NCBI GenBank assembly: GCA_910579415.1
Contig: CAJTUY010000008.1
Location: forward strand, 36,604 to 56,561
Direction: 5' to 3'
Length of the DNA stretch: 19,958 bases
Source of the DNA: an uncultured Clostridia bacterium
GTDB lineage: Bacteria; Bacillota; Clostridia; UBA1381
Shown: one piece after another, positions 12,650-19,958 of the stretch
Layout: every line of letters begins with the position of its first letter
How positions within the stretch are numbered: position 1 is the stretch's first letter
Notes under the pieces: model-generated
Databases searched by the model: none
The model's input: only the letters and a program-made list of their open reading frames with translations
What the model was told of the DNA's origin: nothing
Translations under genes and position numbers: made by a program

Positions 12650-15538
12650 ATGAAATGCAAGAAAATGAAAGGAAACGAAACACGTAGAGCCCACTTAAGG
12701 GCGGTTAGTCTGCTGCTTGTCGCAATGATGATGCTCTGCTTCGGCGCGTGTCCCGTGTCGGCGGAAGCATCAAAATCGGTTACGCCCGTAATGTATAAGG
12801 CGGATTCCGCAGGCATTATATCAAGCTGGGAAGGCTCTGCGGGGGAATCACAGGGAGCGGTGTGGAGTAACTGGGGTTTTATTCAAGAAAGCTATAACGA
12901 GCAACAGCAGACGGAGCATATCAACATTGAGTATAGCGGTGACGAAAATTTCAATAAGAATCTTCGTACTATAATTTTGACATTTACCCCCGGATTGAGT
13001 ACAAGCGGCGCAAAGAAGCTGGCAATTGGAGCCAGAGCGAGCTGTGATTTTAGCTTTAATATGTACTATTGGGGGAGCAATATAGGCGCCAACGAAGACA
13101 ATAAGGCAAGCTTTGGCATTGGTAAGAGCGATTATTTCAAGGAATATATCATTGATATCAATAATGTGGCTCAGCTTGAAAATTTAACGAATCTTCGTAT
13201 GGACGTTGCGGAGTCAAAGCATAATAATACGAATCAATCTATAGATATTGCTTATGTACGGTTGGTGGATGATACTTATGGTACTTCCCAACAAAGCCCG
13301 ATTAACAGCGGTGCCGTTGAGTATAATCCGGCAGATAATATTGTGGACTTCGACTTCGGCGAGGATTTAGACGAAAGCTCGGTTAATTCATCCAAAATTA
13401 CCATAAACGGTGCGCCTGTACGCTGGGTAATGACCTTGCCGACAAAACCGAGCCGTCTCCGCGTCAGCTTAGGCGAGTTAAAGAAATCAAGAACCTATAC
13501 GGCGAGTTTCTCTGGCTTGATGACAAAGGGAGGAGTCGAAATCACAAACTCGGACTTTACCTTTTCGACAACAATGCTTGAAGCGGTGAACAGCGATATT
13601 ACTCTGCACAAGGCGGCAAAGCCAGCCGGTATTGTTAAAAGCTGGGAAGGAACCGACATTGAGTCTTCGGAAGTCAGTTCGGAAGGCAATGGCAGTGACA
13701 CGAACACGATGAAAGCCGGCAGTGACAGTCATACAGTGAAATGGGAAGACTGGGGTCTTGCCACGGAGACATGGATGGCGGAATCGGATGCGGAACGCGC
13801 GATGATCTGGCCGAATCAGACTGCGAATATCCTGTCCTATTATACTGATAAGTGGGAAAAGGGAGACGCGACGAAGCTTGCGGTTGGTATTAGGTCGAGC
13901 GCCAATTTCTCGGTTCAGCTTTTTGCGGGAGCAAGCGACAGCGCATTATACTCCTGGGAATCGTGTGACTTCACGACGGAGGGCAACAATGTCTTTAAGG
14001 AATACGTTTTTAACAAATCTGATTTCAAGAATTCAACCTGGGACACTCAAACGCAGTTTGGTTATCTGCGTTTGGTCGTTACAAATCCGGAGGATACGGC
14101 GCAATCTATGGATATTGCTTATGTACGGTTGGTGGATGACACCTATAACGGACCGTTAGGCGCCGAGGGCACCAATATTACGCCGGAGGAATTCAGCGAC
14201 ACTTATGATGCGGAGACAAACAATGTTTTTGACCTTGTATTCGACAGGGATATTGATTTGAGCGATGTCCCGAATGAAAACTTCACTTTTAACCGCAGTG
14301 CGGCTGATTATGTCATGGTCGACCCCGCGAATCCCAAGCGTATTCGTGTTTCGATGAAGATGTCTATGACTTCACTGTCCCGTGCAGCACTCAAGGTTTC
14401 CGGACTGTACACGGCGGACGGGGCGCCGATTAACGAAAAGGCGTTCCGCTTTACAACAGCGGCGGCGGATGTGCAGACGGGAGAGCTTCCGGTGATTTCC
14501 ACCTTTGATTTGGTGACGGATTATAGATTGCCGAACGAGGCGCCCGTGACGCCCGATGTTGATTTGAGCGGCAAGACGGTTACGGCGGTAGCCGGAGGTC
14601 TTTATAACAATACAGAGGAGCCAAAGTCCTATACGCTGATGTTAGCATGTTATGATGAGAACGATACGCTGGTGGATGTAGAAACGCAGACTTATCACCT
14701 CTGTTCCTATGAATCGCTCAGTGAAACAGGTACTTCAAGCGGCACGGGAACGGGCGCAACTAAGGTGGATTTGACAATTCCTTCCAATGGAAAGCATATG
14801 GTCAGGGCATTCGCATGGGATGAGGACACGTTGATTCCGCTGTGCAGCGCGGTATCGCCTGTTGATGGACAGGAGCCGATTAATCTGCTGATTATGGGCA
14901 ACTCCATTACATATCATGGAGCCGCACCGTCAATTGGCTGGCTTGGCAACTGGGGCATGGCGGCAACCTCAGCAGAACAGGATTATTCTCATCTGCTTGC
15001 TGCCAAGGCAAGAACTCTTGTGCCTGTGAACCTTAAGATTCATGGAATCGGTGATTTTGAGAGATATTTTTACGATTTTTCCCAAATTGAGGGAAGCGCC
15101 CATAAAGATGCGATCAGTTTTGAACCGGATATCATTATCTGCACCATTGGTGCGAATATTAAGCAGACGCATCTGGAAGATGAGGATGGCAATCAAACGG
15201 ACGAGGTCTTTGACAAAAGCCATTACAAAAATATTATAGATTACTTTAATCCGAGCGGAAAAGCTAAGGTTATTGTCGGCAACACCATTTTCACAAGTGA
15301 AGATGCCAAGGCGCAAATCAAGGCATACGCTGAAGAGAACGGCGCTCCCTACGTGGAAATGGGGGATCTGACGGCGGACGAGTATCTTGGGACGGCGCAC
15401 CAAGATGCACCATGCTTTGCGGAAAACGTGACCAACGGCGTACTGATTCACCCGGGCAATAAGGGAATGGCAGTGATGGCGGATCGTTTGTGGGTTCCTT
15501 TGCAGGTGGCGATTGAGGAGTGTCTGGAAAACCGCTGA
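12650..15538 (+). CDS. Secreted modular SGNH/GDSL-type esterase
   Basis: A 962-residue exported protein. The N-terminus has basic residues, a hydrophobic core and a likely cleavage after PVSA; FGAC is a weak lipobox alternative. The body is an internal duplication: a CBM-like sandwich plus an Ig-like domain (about 40-310), then the same pair again (about 313-608). Both CBM-like copies end in IAYVRLVDDTY. Another beta-sandwich (about 620-740) leads to the SGNH hydrolase domain: MGNSIT (nucleophile Ser752), IGAN (Asn836) and LIHPGNKGM (His934). The usual Asp of DxxH is not visible three residues before that His. Such enzymes deacylate polysaccharides or oligosaccharides. It lies 58 bases after the GH99-like gene, has similar G+C content, and is probably coexpressed with it. 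Confidence 0.82.
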   Translation: MKCKKMKGNETRRAHLRAVSLLLVAMMMLCFGACPVSAEASKSVTPVMYKADSAGIISSWEGSAGESQGAVWSNWGFIQESYNEQQQTEHINIEYSGDENFNKNLRTIILTFTPGLSTSGAKKLAIGARASCDFSFNMYYWGSNIGANEDNKASFGIGKSDYFKEYIIDINNVAQLENLTNLRMDVAESKHNNTNQSIDIAYVRLVDDTYGTSQQSPINSGAVEYNPADNIVDFDFGEDLDESSVNSSKITINGAPVRWVMTLPTKPSRLRVSLGELKKSRTYTASFSGLMTKGGVEITNSDFTFSTTMLEAVNSDITLHKAAKPAGIVKSWEGTDIESSEVSSEGNGSDTNTMKAGSDSHTVKWEDWGLATETWMAESDAERAMIWPNQTANILSYYTDKWEKGDATKLAVGIRSSANFSVQLFAGASDSALYSWESCDFTTEGNNVFKEYVFNKSDFKNSTWDTQTQFGYLRLVVTNPEDTAQSMDIAYVRLVDDTYNGPLGAEGTNITPEEFSDTYDAETNNVFDLVFDRDIDLSDVPNENFTFNRSAADYVMVDPANPKRIRVSMKMSMTSLSRAALKVSGLYTADGAPINEKAFRFTTAAADVQTGELPVISTFDLVTDYRLPNEAPVTPDVDLSGKTVTAVAGGLYNNTEEPKSYTLMLACYDENDTLVDVETQTYHLCSYESLSETGTSSGTGTGATKVDLTIPSNGKHMVRAFAWDEDTLIPLCSAVSPVDGQEPINLLIMGNSITYHGAAPSIGWLGNWGMAATSAEQDYSHLLAAKARTLVPVNLKIHGIGDFERYFYDFSQIEGSAHKDAISFEPDIIICTIGANIKQTHLEDEDGNQTDEVFDKSHYKNIIDYFNPSGKAKVIVGNTIFTSEDAKAQIKAYAEENGAPYVEMGDLTADEYLGTAHQDAPCFAENVTNGVLIHPGNKGMAVMADRLWVPLQVAIEECLENR

Positions 15539-15539
15539 G

Positions 15540-15653
15540 GCGAGAGTATACGCGATTGACGCAGGCTCGCAAACCGGGAACGAAAGCCGGAGTGTGGTTG
15601 TAACTGCGGAAAGTAAGAACTATACATTTATGGAGGCAGTAAAGCATGTATGA
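15540..15653 (+). pseudogene. Possible fibronectin type III fragment (coding fossil)
   Basis: Just after the esterase stop, in another frame (codons from 15540), 37 sense codons end at TGA 15651-15653. They read ARVYAIDAGSQTGNES, then RSVVVTAE. This is what the last strands of an FN3 domain in extracellular glycosidases look like (YAVDxxGNES). No start or upstream body exists in that frame. It overlaps the ribosome site of the next gene. A chance open frame cannot be excluded. Confidence 0.4.
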
Positions 15654-16911
15654 TATTTTTTCAATTAAGGATGTAACTATGCCTGAAGATTTTCTTTGGG
15701 GCAGTGCCTATGCGGGACATCAGGTAGAAGGTAACAATACAAATTCCGGAAACTGGAGGAATGAGCAGAAAGAAAATCCGAATCCGATAGGCGAGCCTTC
15801 GGGAATAGCCTGCAATAGCTATGAGATGTATATGGACGATGTGGAGCTGATTTCAAAACTCGGTCATCAAGCGTTTCGCACATCAGTTGAATGGTCAAGG
15901 ATACAACCTGACGAGAATAGCTTTTCGGAGGAGGCTGCAGAACATTATATAAGCTTTTTTGCGGCTTTAAAGGAAAGAGGAATAAAGGTATTTTGCACTA
16001 TGGTGCATTTCAGTATTCCGATATGGTTTGAGGACAAAGGCGGATTTAACAAGGAAGAAAATCTTGTATATTTTGAAAGGTATCTCAATTATATTGTCCC
16101 CAAAATTGCGCCGTATGTGGATTTTTATAATGTGATTAACGAATTTAATCTTACTAATGAGGAATTTAAGATAAATTCTCTTAAATTTCACGCGCTTGGC
16201 TATCATACAATCAAGAAATACACCTCTGCGCCCGTCAGCTCTGCGCACGCGTTTGTAAACTATATGCCGTACAGACCGAACCATAAAATGGATATTGCCT
16301 CGGCGCAGTATCGTGACGCAAACGACAACGAATTCTTTTTCCACGCAATGCGCACGGGCGAGGTGATACAGCTCGGCAGAGATGGTTTTTATTCATCCGA
16401 TATAAAGGGTACGTCAGATTTTTGGTCGATAAACATATATACGCGCACACTGACAAATTCGCTGGATAGGGCAGGCAAATCAGACTATTATCACAAAAAG
16501 CTGAAAATGATAGATATGGACTTCTATCTGGATGAATTTTATCCCGAATGTATGATAAACACTCTGACGCGTCTTACCGATAAACCTGTGTACATAACCG
16601 AAAATGGCTGTTGTTGTAATGATGACAGATGGAGAATAGTGTATATGATACTGCACTTTTCTGCGATGAGACAATGTATAGATATGGGTGTGGACGTCAA
16701 AGGATTTTTATATTGGTCGCTGCTGGATAATTACGAATGGTGGACGTTTCGTCCTAAATTCGGTCTTTGCAGCGTGGACAGAGAGAGCGGAACATTTGCA
16801 AGAACGCCGAAGCCATCAGCTTGGCTGTACAAGGAGATTATCGAAAATAACGGCTTTAGTCAAGATATAATCAGAAAATATATTAAAGAGCTTCCCTCGC
16901 TGGGATTATGA
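15646..16911 (+). CDS. Glycoside hydrolase family 1 beta-glycosidase
   Basis: A 421-residue GH1 enzyme, a retaining beta-glucosidase/beta-galactosidase or 6-phospho-beta-glycosidase type (beta/alpha)8 barrel. It opens with PEDFLWGSAYAGHQVEG, the family N-terminus. The acid/base is E166 in NVINEFN (usually TxNEP) and the nucleophile is E319 in YITENG. FLYWSLLDNYEW near the C-terminus belongs to the aglycone/glycone wall. It has no signal peptide, so it should act inside the cell on imported saccharides. GGAGG at 15632-15636 supports ATG 15646. It is somewhat shorter than most GH1 enzymes (about 440-480) and A+T-richer than the two upstream genes. The substrate subtype cannot be assigned by eye. 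Confidence 0.93.
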   Translation: MYDIFSIKDVTMPEDFLWGSAYAGHQVEGNNTNSGNWRNEQKENPNPIGEPSGIACNSYEMYMDDVELISKLGHQAFRTSVEWSRIQPDENSFSEEAAEHYISFFAALKERGIKVFCTMVHFSIPIWFEDKGGFNKEENLVYFERYLNYIVPKIAPYVDFYNVINEFNLTNEEFKINSLKFHALGYHTIKKYTSAPVSSAHAFVNYMPYRPNHKMDIASAQYRDANDNEFFFHAMRTGEVIQLGRDGFYSSDIKGTSDFWSINIYTRTLTNSLDRAGKSDYYHKKLKMIDMDFYLDEFYPECMINTLTRLTDKPVYITENGCCCNDDRWRIVYMILHFSAMRQCIDMGVDVKGFLYWSLLDNYEWWTFRPKFGLCSVDRESGTFARTPKPSAWLYKEIIENNGFSQDIIRKYIKELPSLGL

Positions 16912-17069
16912 TGCGCCCCGATAAATTCAAAAAAGAAAGGCGGGGAAATTATAAAAAACACAGATGTTCTCGTAATATACTGTCGAAAGAATTTCTTGAT
17001 GAGTGTAATAAATACGGTCTTATTGCAATGGACGAAAATAGACGTTTTGAACAATCAAGAGAGGCGTGA
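16911..17069 (+). pseudogene. Glycoside hydrolase family 2 fragment
   Basis: A 52-codon frame starting on the last base of the GH1 stop codon ends at TGA 17067-17069. Its second half reads RCSRNILSKEFLDECNKYG, then LIAMDENRRFEQS. This closely resembles the GH2 TIM-barrel segment (RxSHNPPSxEFLDxCDxxG, then xxVMDExRxF) of beta-galactosidases. The conserved His-Asn-Pro-Pro is degraded to RNIL. The sandwich domains and catalytic glutamates are missing, so this is a remnant of a deleted GH2 gene, not a working protein. Confidence 0.6.
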
Positions 17070-17146
17070 GAATGCTGTATATTTTCAAGTATTTCATTTA
17101 TGCATTTTGGAATATAGTTGCTGTTTTAAAGTTGTCGATATTATTG
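17070..17146. other. Gene-free spacer before the second control region
   Basis: A+T-rich sequence between the GH2 fragment and the duplicated control region. I see no reliable gene, RNA or terminator. A 33-codon frame from ATG 17072 runs into the duplicated region and looks fortuitous. Confidence 0.5.
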
Positions 17147-17259
17147 TATCCTCTATTCCGTAATTCTGCTTAATGAGATTATTTGTTGCGAAATATGTAT
17201 ATATTATACAATGGTTTGCAAGTTTTTCTGATGGTATTGGGTTGAGATACACAAAAATA

Positions 17260-17299
17260 CTAATCATAGGACAATAAACCTAATTATTAGACTATTGAG
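17260..17299 (+). promoter_or_regulatory. Tandem 20-bp direct repeat, candidate AraC-type operator, copy 2
   Basis: CTAATCATAGGACAATAAAC (17260-17279) then CTAATTATTAGACTATTGAG (17280-17299), identical at 13 of 20 positions. The second unit overlaps the -35 box exactly as in copy 1. Confidence 0.67.
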
Positions 17300-17323
17300 A
17301 ACCATTTGAAATTCACGTATAAT
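17295..17323 (+). promoter_or_regulatory. Sigma-A promoter of the SLH-protein gene
   Basis: TTGAGA (17295-17300), 17-base spacer, TATAAT (17318-17323). The boxes and nearly all of the spacer are the same as at 8372-8400. Confidence 0.82.
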
Positions 17324-17391
17324 ATTTAATATAAGGATAGTTATATGGGATAATTTTAAAAATTGTATATGTAATGAAAACAGGAGGAATT

Positions 17392-19958
17392 ATGAAAAAA
17401 ATATTTTGTGCAGTGCTCGCTTTGTATATGAATTTGTTGTGCGTGAATTTCGTCTGTGCAGCGGAGGAATATACAAATCCGTCCGACATGTCCGATGAAT
17501 CATACAGGACGATGGCATGGGCAAATGAACTTAATGATAGCAGTGAGATTGGCGAATGGAGTCAGAACAGTGATAAAACATTAAGTAACGGCGTGGTATA
17601 TTATACACCACATAGTACCGAGAATATGCTATACATTCAAACAAATAATAATCTAAATGCGGATAATGCGAAAATCATTGAAATCAGAATAAAGATACCT
17701 GTTACAATAAACGATTTTACAGTATATTTTCCGGATAGCGGCGGTTCATTTAATGAAGCCTGCACCCTTCATTACGGACCGATACAGGCTTCGGAGGATT
17801 ATCAGCACCTTATTATAGACACATCGGCAAATAATGAATGGTACGGAACAAAAGATAGTTATCGCTTAAGAATAGACGGAGGAGTAGAAAGTACTTTTGA
17901 AATAGATTATATTCGGTTCTGGGGCGATTATAATTTAACTTATACGGAGGATGAAAAAAAGATTGTTTATGATTTTAATACTCCCAATTATGGATTTTAT
18001 GTAAATGAATTTATTAGTAATCCTGTGTCTTATAACAGTGAGTTATGGATAGAATCCGCAGGCGACGGAGCTGCACTTACAACAAATGAAGAATTTGAAG
18101 TGGAGGCTTCAGAAATCAAGAGAATATGTGTTTCATATAATAATCAAACGCAAGGTACTAAGGGAAAGCTTTATTTCAAAACAAGTTTAGATACAGATTA
18201 CAATGATGAGCGTTCTTTTGAATTCGATATTCTGCAAGGACAGGGAATATATGAAATTCACACAGGCGATAATCAGCAATGGAAAGACAGAATTACAGGA
18301 CTGAGATTAGCGCCGTCAGATAAAGAAGGAGTTTTGCGAATAGGATATATCAGTCTTGATAAATTTAATTATATAACGACCCTTTCGGAAGGAGTAATAG
18401 GCGTAAAAGGTAATCTTTACGGCGAGACGGGCAGAGTAAATATCAAAGCAATAAATACAGAAACAAAAAATATAGATTACGAAGGTAGTTTTGAGGCAGA
18501 TACAAACGGAGATTTTGATTTTTCATTCAGGCTTGATAATGAATCTTTTGTTAAGCCGGTGGAGTACGATTTGTTTTTTACAAGCGACAAATTTGAAGGA
18601 ACCTTTAAAAAAAGTATGTTTTATGTAAATGAGAACTACTCAAATGAGCTTTTTGAGAAAATAAACGCAGCGCGAGTAAGCGGCAGCGTGGATTTATTCA
18701 AAATGCTAATTGTTGATAATTATGACATGCTTCAATTAAAAGCTGAGCACTATGAAGCGTGGATTGCAGAAAATGAGAATAGCGATGAATCTTACAAGGA
18801 ACTTATTAAAAAAAATGCGGCAGATTGGGAAGAGTTAGAGAAAAATTTGAATGAAACTGCAATTCTGATGCGAACGAAATATATGTCAGCGGGCGAATGG
18901 CTTAAAGCGATAGACGATTATGATACATATTTAAAATTGAAAGAACTTCCTGCTTATAAAACATATGAAGCCGCGTCTGAATCAGTGCAGAAAAAAATCA
19001 TGTTAAAGATGAGTGCAGAGCATTGTTCGGATTTGTCTGCTGTAAGATATGCTTTTCAGAAAAATACGGTGCTTACAGCGTTATCAAGAGCTGTTGCGTG
19101 GGGCGATGTAAAAAATATTTTGCAGACAAATGCAGAATTGCTTAATATTGATTTTAAAGAAGTGAACGGTTTAAAATCACCTTCAGAGGTATATCGTCAG
19201 CTTACGGAAAAGAGCTTTACAACAGTTTCAGAAGTTAAAAATGCATTTGATAAAGCGGTTGAGCAGCAAGGAAAAAAGGAAGCGTCATCAAGCGGCAGTA
19301 CAGGCGGAGGTAGCGGTTCAGGCGGTGGCGGCAGCACAGGCGGCACAGGGATTTATGTGCCTATAATAAATACAGACGATAACAAACAGCCGACAGTTAC
19401 ACAGCCGCCGATTTCAACGGCAACGCCTGCGCCTGAAATTGAGGTGTTTAACGATTTGTCAGGATTTGACTGGGCGAAGCAAGACATTTTGGAGCTTTAT
19501 GATAGTGGTATTATCAGCGGTACAGGAAATGGGTATTTTGAACCATCAAGAGAGGTAAAACGTGAGGAATTTGTAAAAATGATTGTTTCAGCATTTGATT
19601 GGCCGCTTTCGACAGGCGGAAATTTTGATGATGTGCAGGAAGGCGCGTGGTACGCGGAATATATTGGTGCGGCGGTTAATGCCGGCGTTACATATGGACA
19701 GGGAGATATATTCGGAGTAGGTCAGCCGCAGAGCAGACAGGATGTTGCGGTTATGACAGCGCGTGCGCTTAATCTTGATAATGCGGAAAAAGAAATTAAT
19801 TTTACAGATTGCGGAGAAATATCAGATTATGCTAAATCTGCAGTAGGAGCTTTGGTTGATGAAAAGATATTAACAGGCTATGATGATGGTACGTTTAAAC
19901 CGTTGAAAGCTTTAACAAGAGCAGAGGCTGCGGTTATTATAAATAGAGTTAGAGGGAG
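17392..19958 (+). CDS. SLH-anchored modular surface protein, 3' end cut by window
   Basis: The frame is open from ATG 17392 to the window edge (855 codons, no stop). AGGAGG lies just upstream. A signal peptide ends near VCAA. Two CBM-like sandwiches (about 34-181, ending IDYIRFWGD, and 187-322) resemble the C-terminal modules of the GH99-like enzyme. Then come a small Ig-like or carboxypeptidase-regulatory-like domain (about 332-412) and a helical, charged region (413-630). A Gly/Ser linker (about 632-655) and a Pro/Thr linker follow. Three SLH domains (about 685-735, 743-795, 803-855) anchor the protein to secondary cell-wall polymer. No catalytic motif is seen. I infer a glycan-binding or structural surface protein coexpressed with the enzymes. 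Confidence 0.85.
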   Translation, partial: MKKIFCAVLALYMNLLCVNFVCAAEEYTNPSDMSDESYRTMAWANELNDSSEIGEWSQNSDKTLSNGVVYYTPHSTENMLYIQTNNNLNADNAKIIEIRIKIPVTINDFTVYFPDSGGSFNEACTLHYGPIQASEDYQHLIIDTSANNEWYGTKDSYRLRIDGGVESTFEIDYIRFWGDYNLTYTEDEKKIVYDFNTPNYGFYVNEFISNPVSYNSELWIESAGDGAALTTNEEFEVEASEIKRICVSYNNQTQGTKGKLYFKTSLDTDYNDERSFEFDILQGQGIYEIHTGDNQQWKDRITGLRLAPSDKEGVLRIGYISLDKFNYITTLSEGVIGVKGNLYGETGRVNIKAINTETKNIDYEGSFEADTNGDFDFSFRLDNESFVKPVEYDLFFTSDKFEGTFKKSMFYVNENYSNELFEKINAARVSGSVDLFKMLIVDNYDMLQLKAEHYEAWIAENENSDESYKELIKKNAADWEELEKNLNETAILMRTKYMSAGEWLKAIDDYDTYLKLKELPAYKTYEAASESVQKKIMLKMSAEHCSDLSAVRYAFQKNTVLTALSRAVAWGDVKNILQTNAELLNIDFKEVNGLKSPSEVYRQLTEKSFTTVSEVKNAFDKAVEQQGKKEASSSGSTGGGSGSGGGGSTGGTGIYVPIINTDDNKQPTVTQPPISTATPAPEIEVFNDLSGFDWAKQDILELYDSGIISGTGNGYFEPSREVKREEFVKMIVSAFDWPLSTGGNFDDVQEGAWYAEYIGAAVNAGVTYGQGDIFGVGQPQSRQDVAVMTARALNLDNAEKEINFTDCGEISDYAKSAVGALVDEKILTGYDDGTFKPLKALTRAEAAVIINRVRG

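Larger units (their letters stand above)
17147..17403. repeat. Divergent control region, copy 2
   Basis: A paralogous copy of 8224-8481. At its left edge the regulator's GGAGG and start codon region is still recognisable but mutated (ATGGAGG has become ATAGAGG on the minus strand). The rightward promoter, operator repeat, ribosome site and first codons are kept. It gives the SLH gene the same control signals as the enzyme operon. Confidence 0.92.

Noticed and set aside
14969..15451. 160-codon minus-strand frame
   Set aside because: It is antisense to the SGNH catalytic domain, with no ribosome site and no recognisable domain.
17072..17173. 33-codon hydrophobic frame (MLYIFKYFIYAFWNIV...)
   Set aside because: It runs into the duplicated control region and has no convincing ribosome site; hydrophobicity is expected from A+T-rich DNA.
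1..19958. CRISPR arrays, rRNA, riboswitches
   Set aside because: No regularly spaced repeats or conserved RNA cores were seen; the repeats found are dispersed hairpins and one promoter duplication.

Overview
The window looks like chromosomal DNA of a low-GC anaerobic Firmicute of the class Clostridia. The signs are A+T-rich DNA, strong AGGAGG ribosome sites, sigma-A promoters with 17-bp spacers, a YesM/YesN-type two-component pair, an S-layer-homology (SLH) anchored surface protein and a Mn-catalase start. I cannot name the species.

Left part (1-5121), housekeeping and stress genes. The first codons of a leftward Mn-catalase are divided from a rightward metallo-beta-lactamase-fold hydrolase and a Bcp peroxiredoxin by a region holding a long perfect palindrome. 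Next comes a two-gene module: an AbrB-type DNA-binding protein whose C-terminus resembles an accessory segment of HipA-like kinases, overlapping a minimal HipA-like kinase. This is probably a toxin-antitoxin pair. A leftward small heat-shock protein and a rightward FAD/Rieske oxidoreductase broken by a one-base frameshift follow. Short hairpin repeats sharing a GTCC/GGAC core are scattered between these genes.

Middle (5122-8218). A gene-poor stretch carries a terminator and the 3' remnant of an ISL3-family insertion sequence. The remnant ends exactly at the stop codon of a leftward sensor kinase/response regulator operon (YesM/YesN type).

Right part (8219-19958), a glycan-degradation locus. 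From the divergent promoter next to the regulator runs an operon for a large secreted GH99/WbsX-like enzyme, a secreted modular SGNH esterase and a cytoplasmic GH1 beta-glycosidase. The first two are clearly richer in G+C than their surroundings. A GH2 fragment and an FN3-like fragment are left as coding fossils. About 257 bp of the divergent control region is then repeated and drives a long SLH-anchored protein that runs off the window and shares modules with the GH99-like enzyme. Both copies of the control region keep the same sigma-A promoter and a tandem 20-bp direct repeat overlapping the -35 box, as expected for an AraC-type activator. The leftward promoter has decayed in the second copy.

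Reading: the kinase probably senses an extracellular signal, the YesN-like regulator switches on both promoters, the secreted enzymes attack and deacylate a polysaccharide, the SLH protein holds or binds it at the cell wall, and the GH1 enzyme finishes oligosaccharides inside the cell. The substrate cannot be told from sequence alone.
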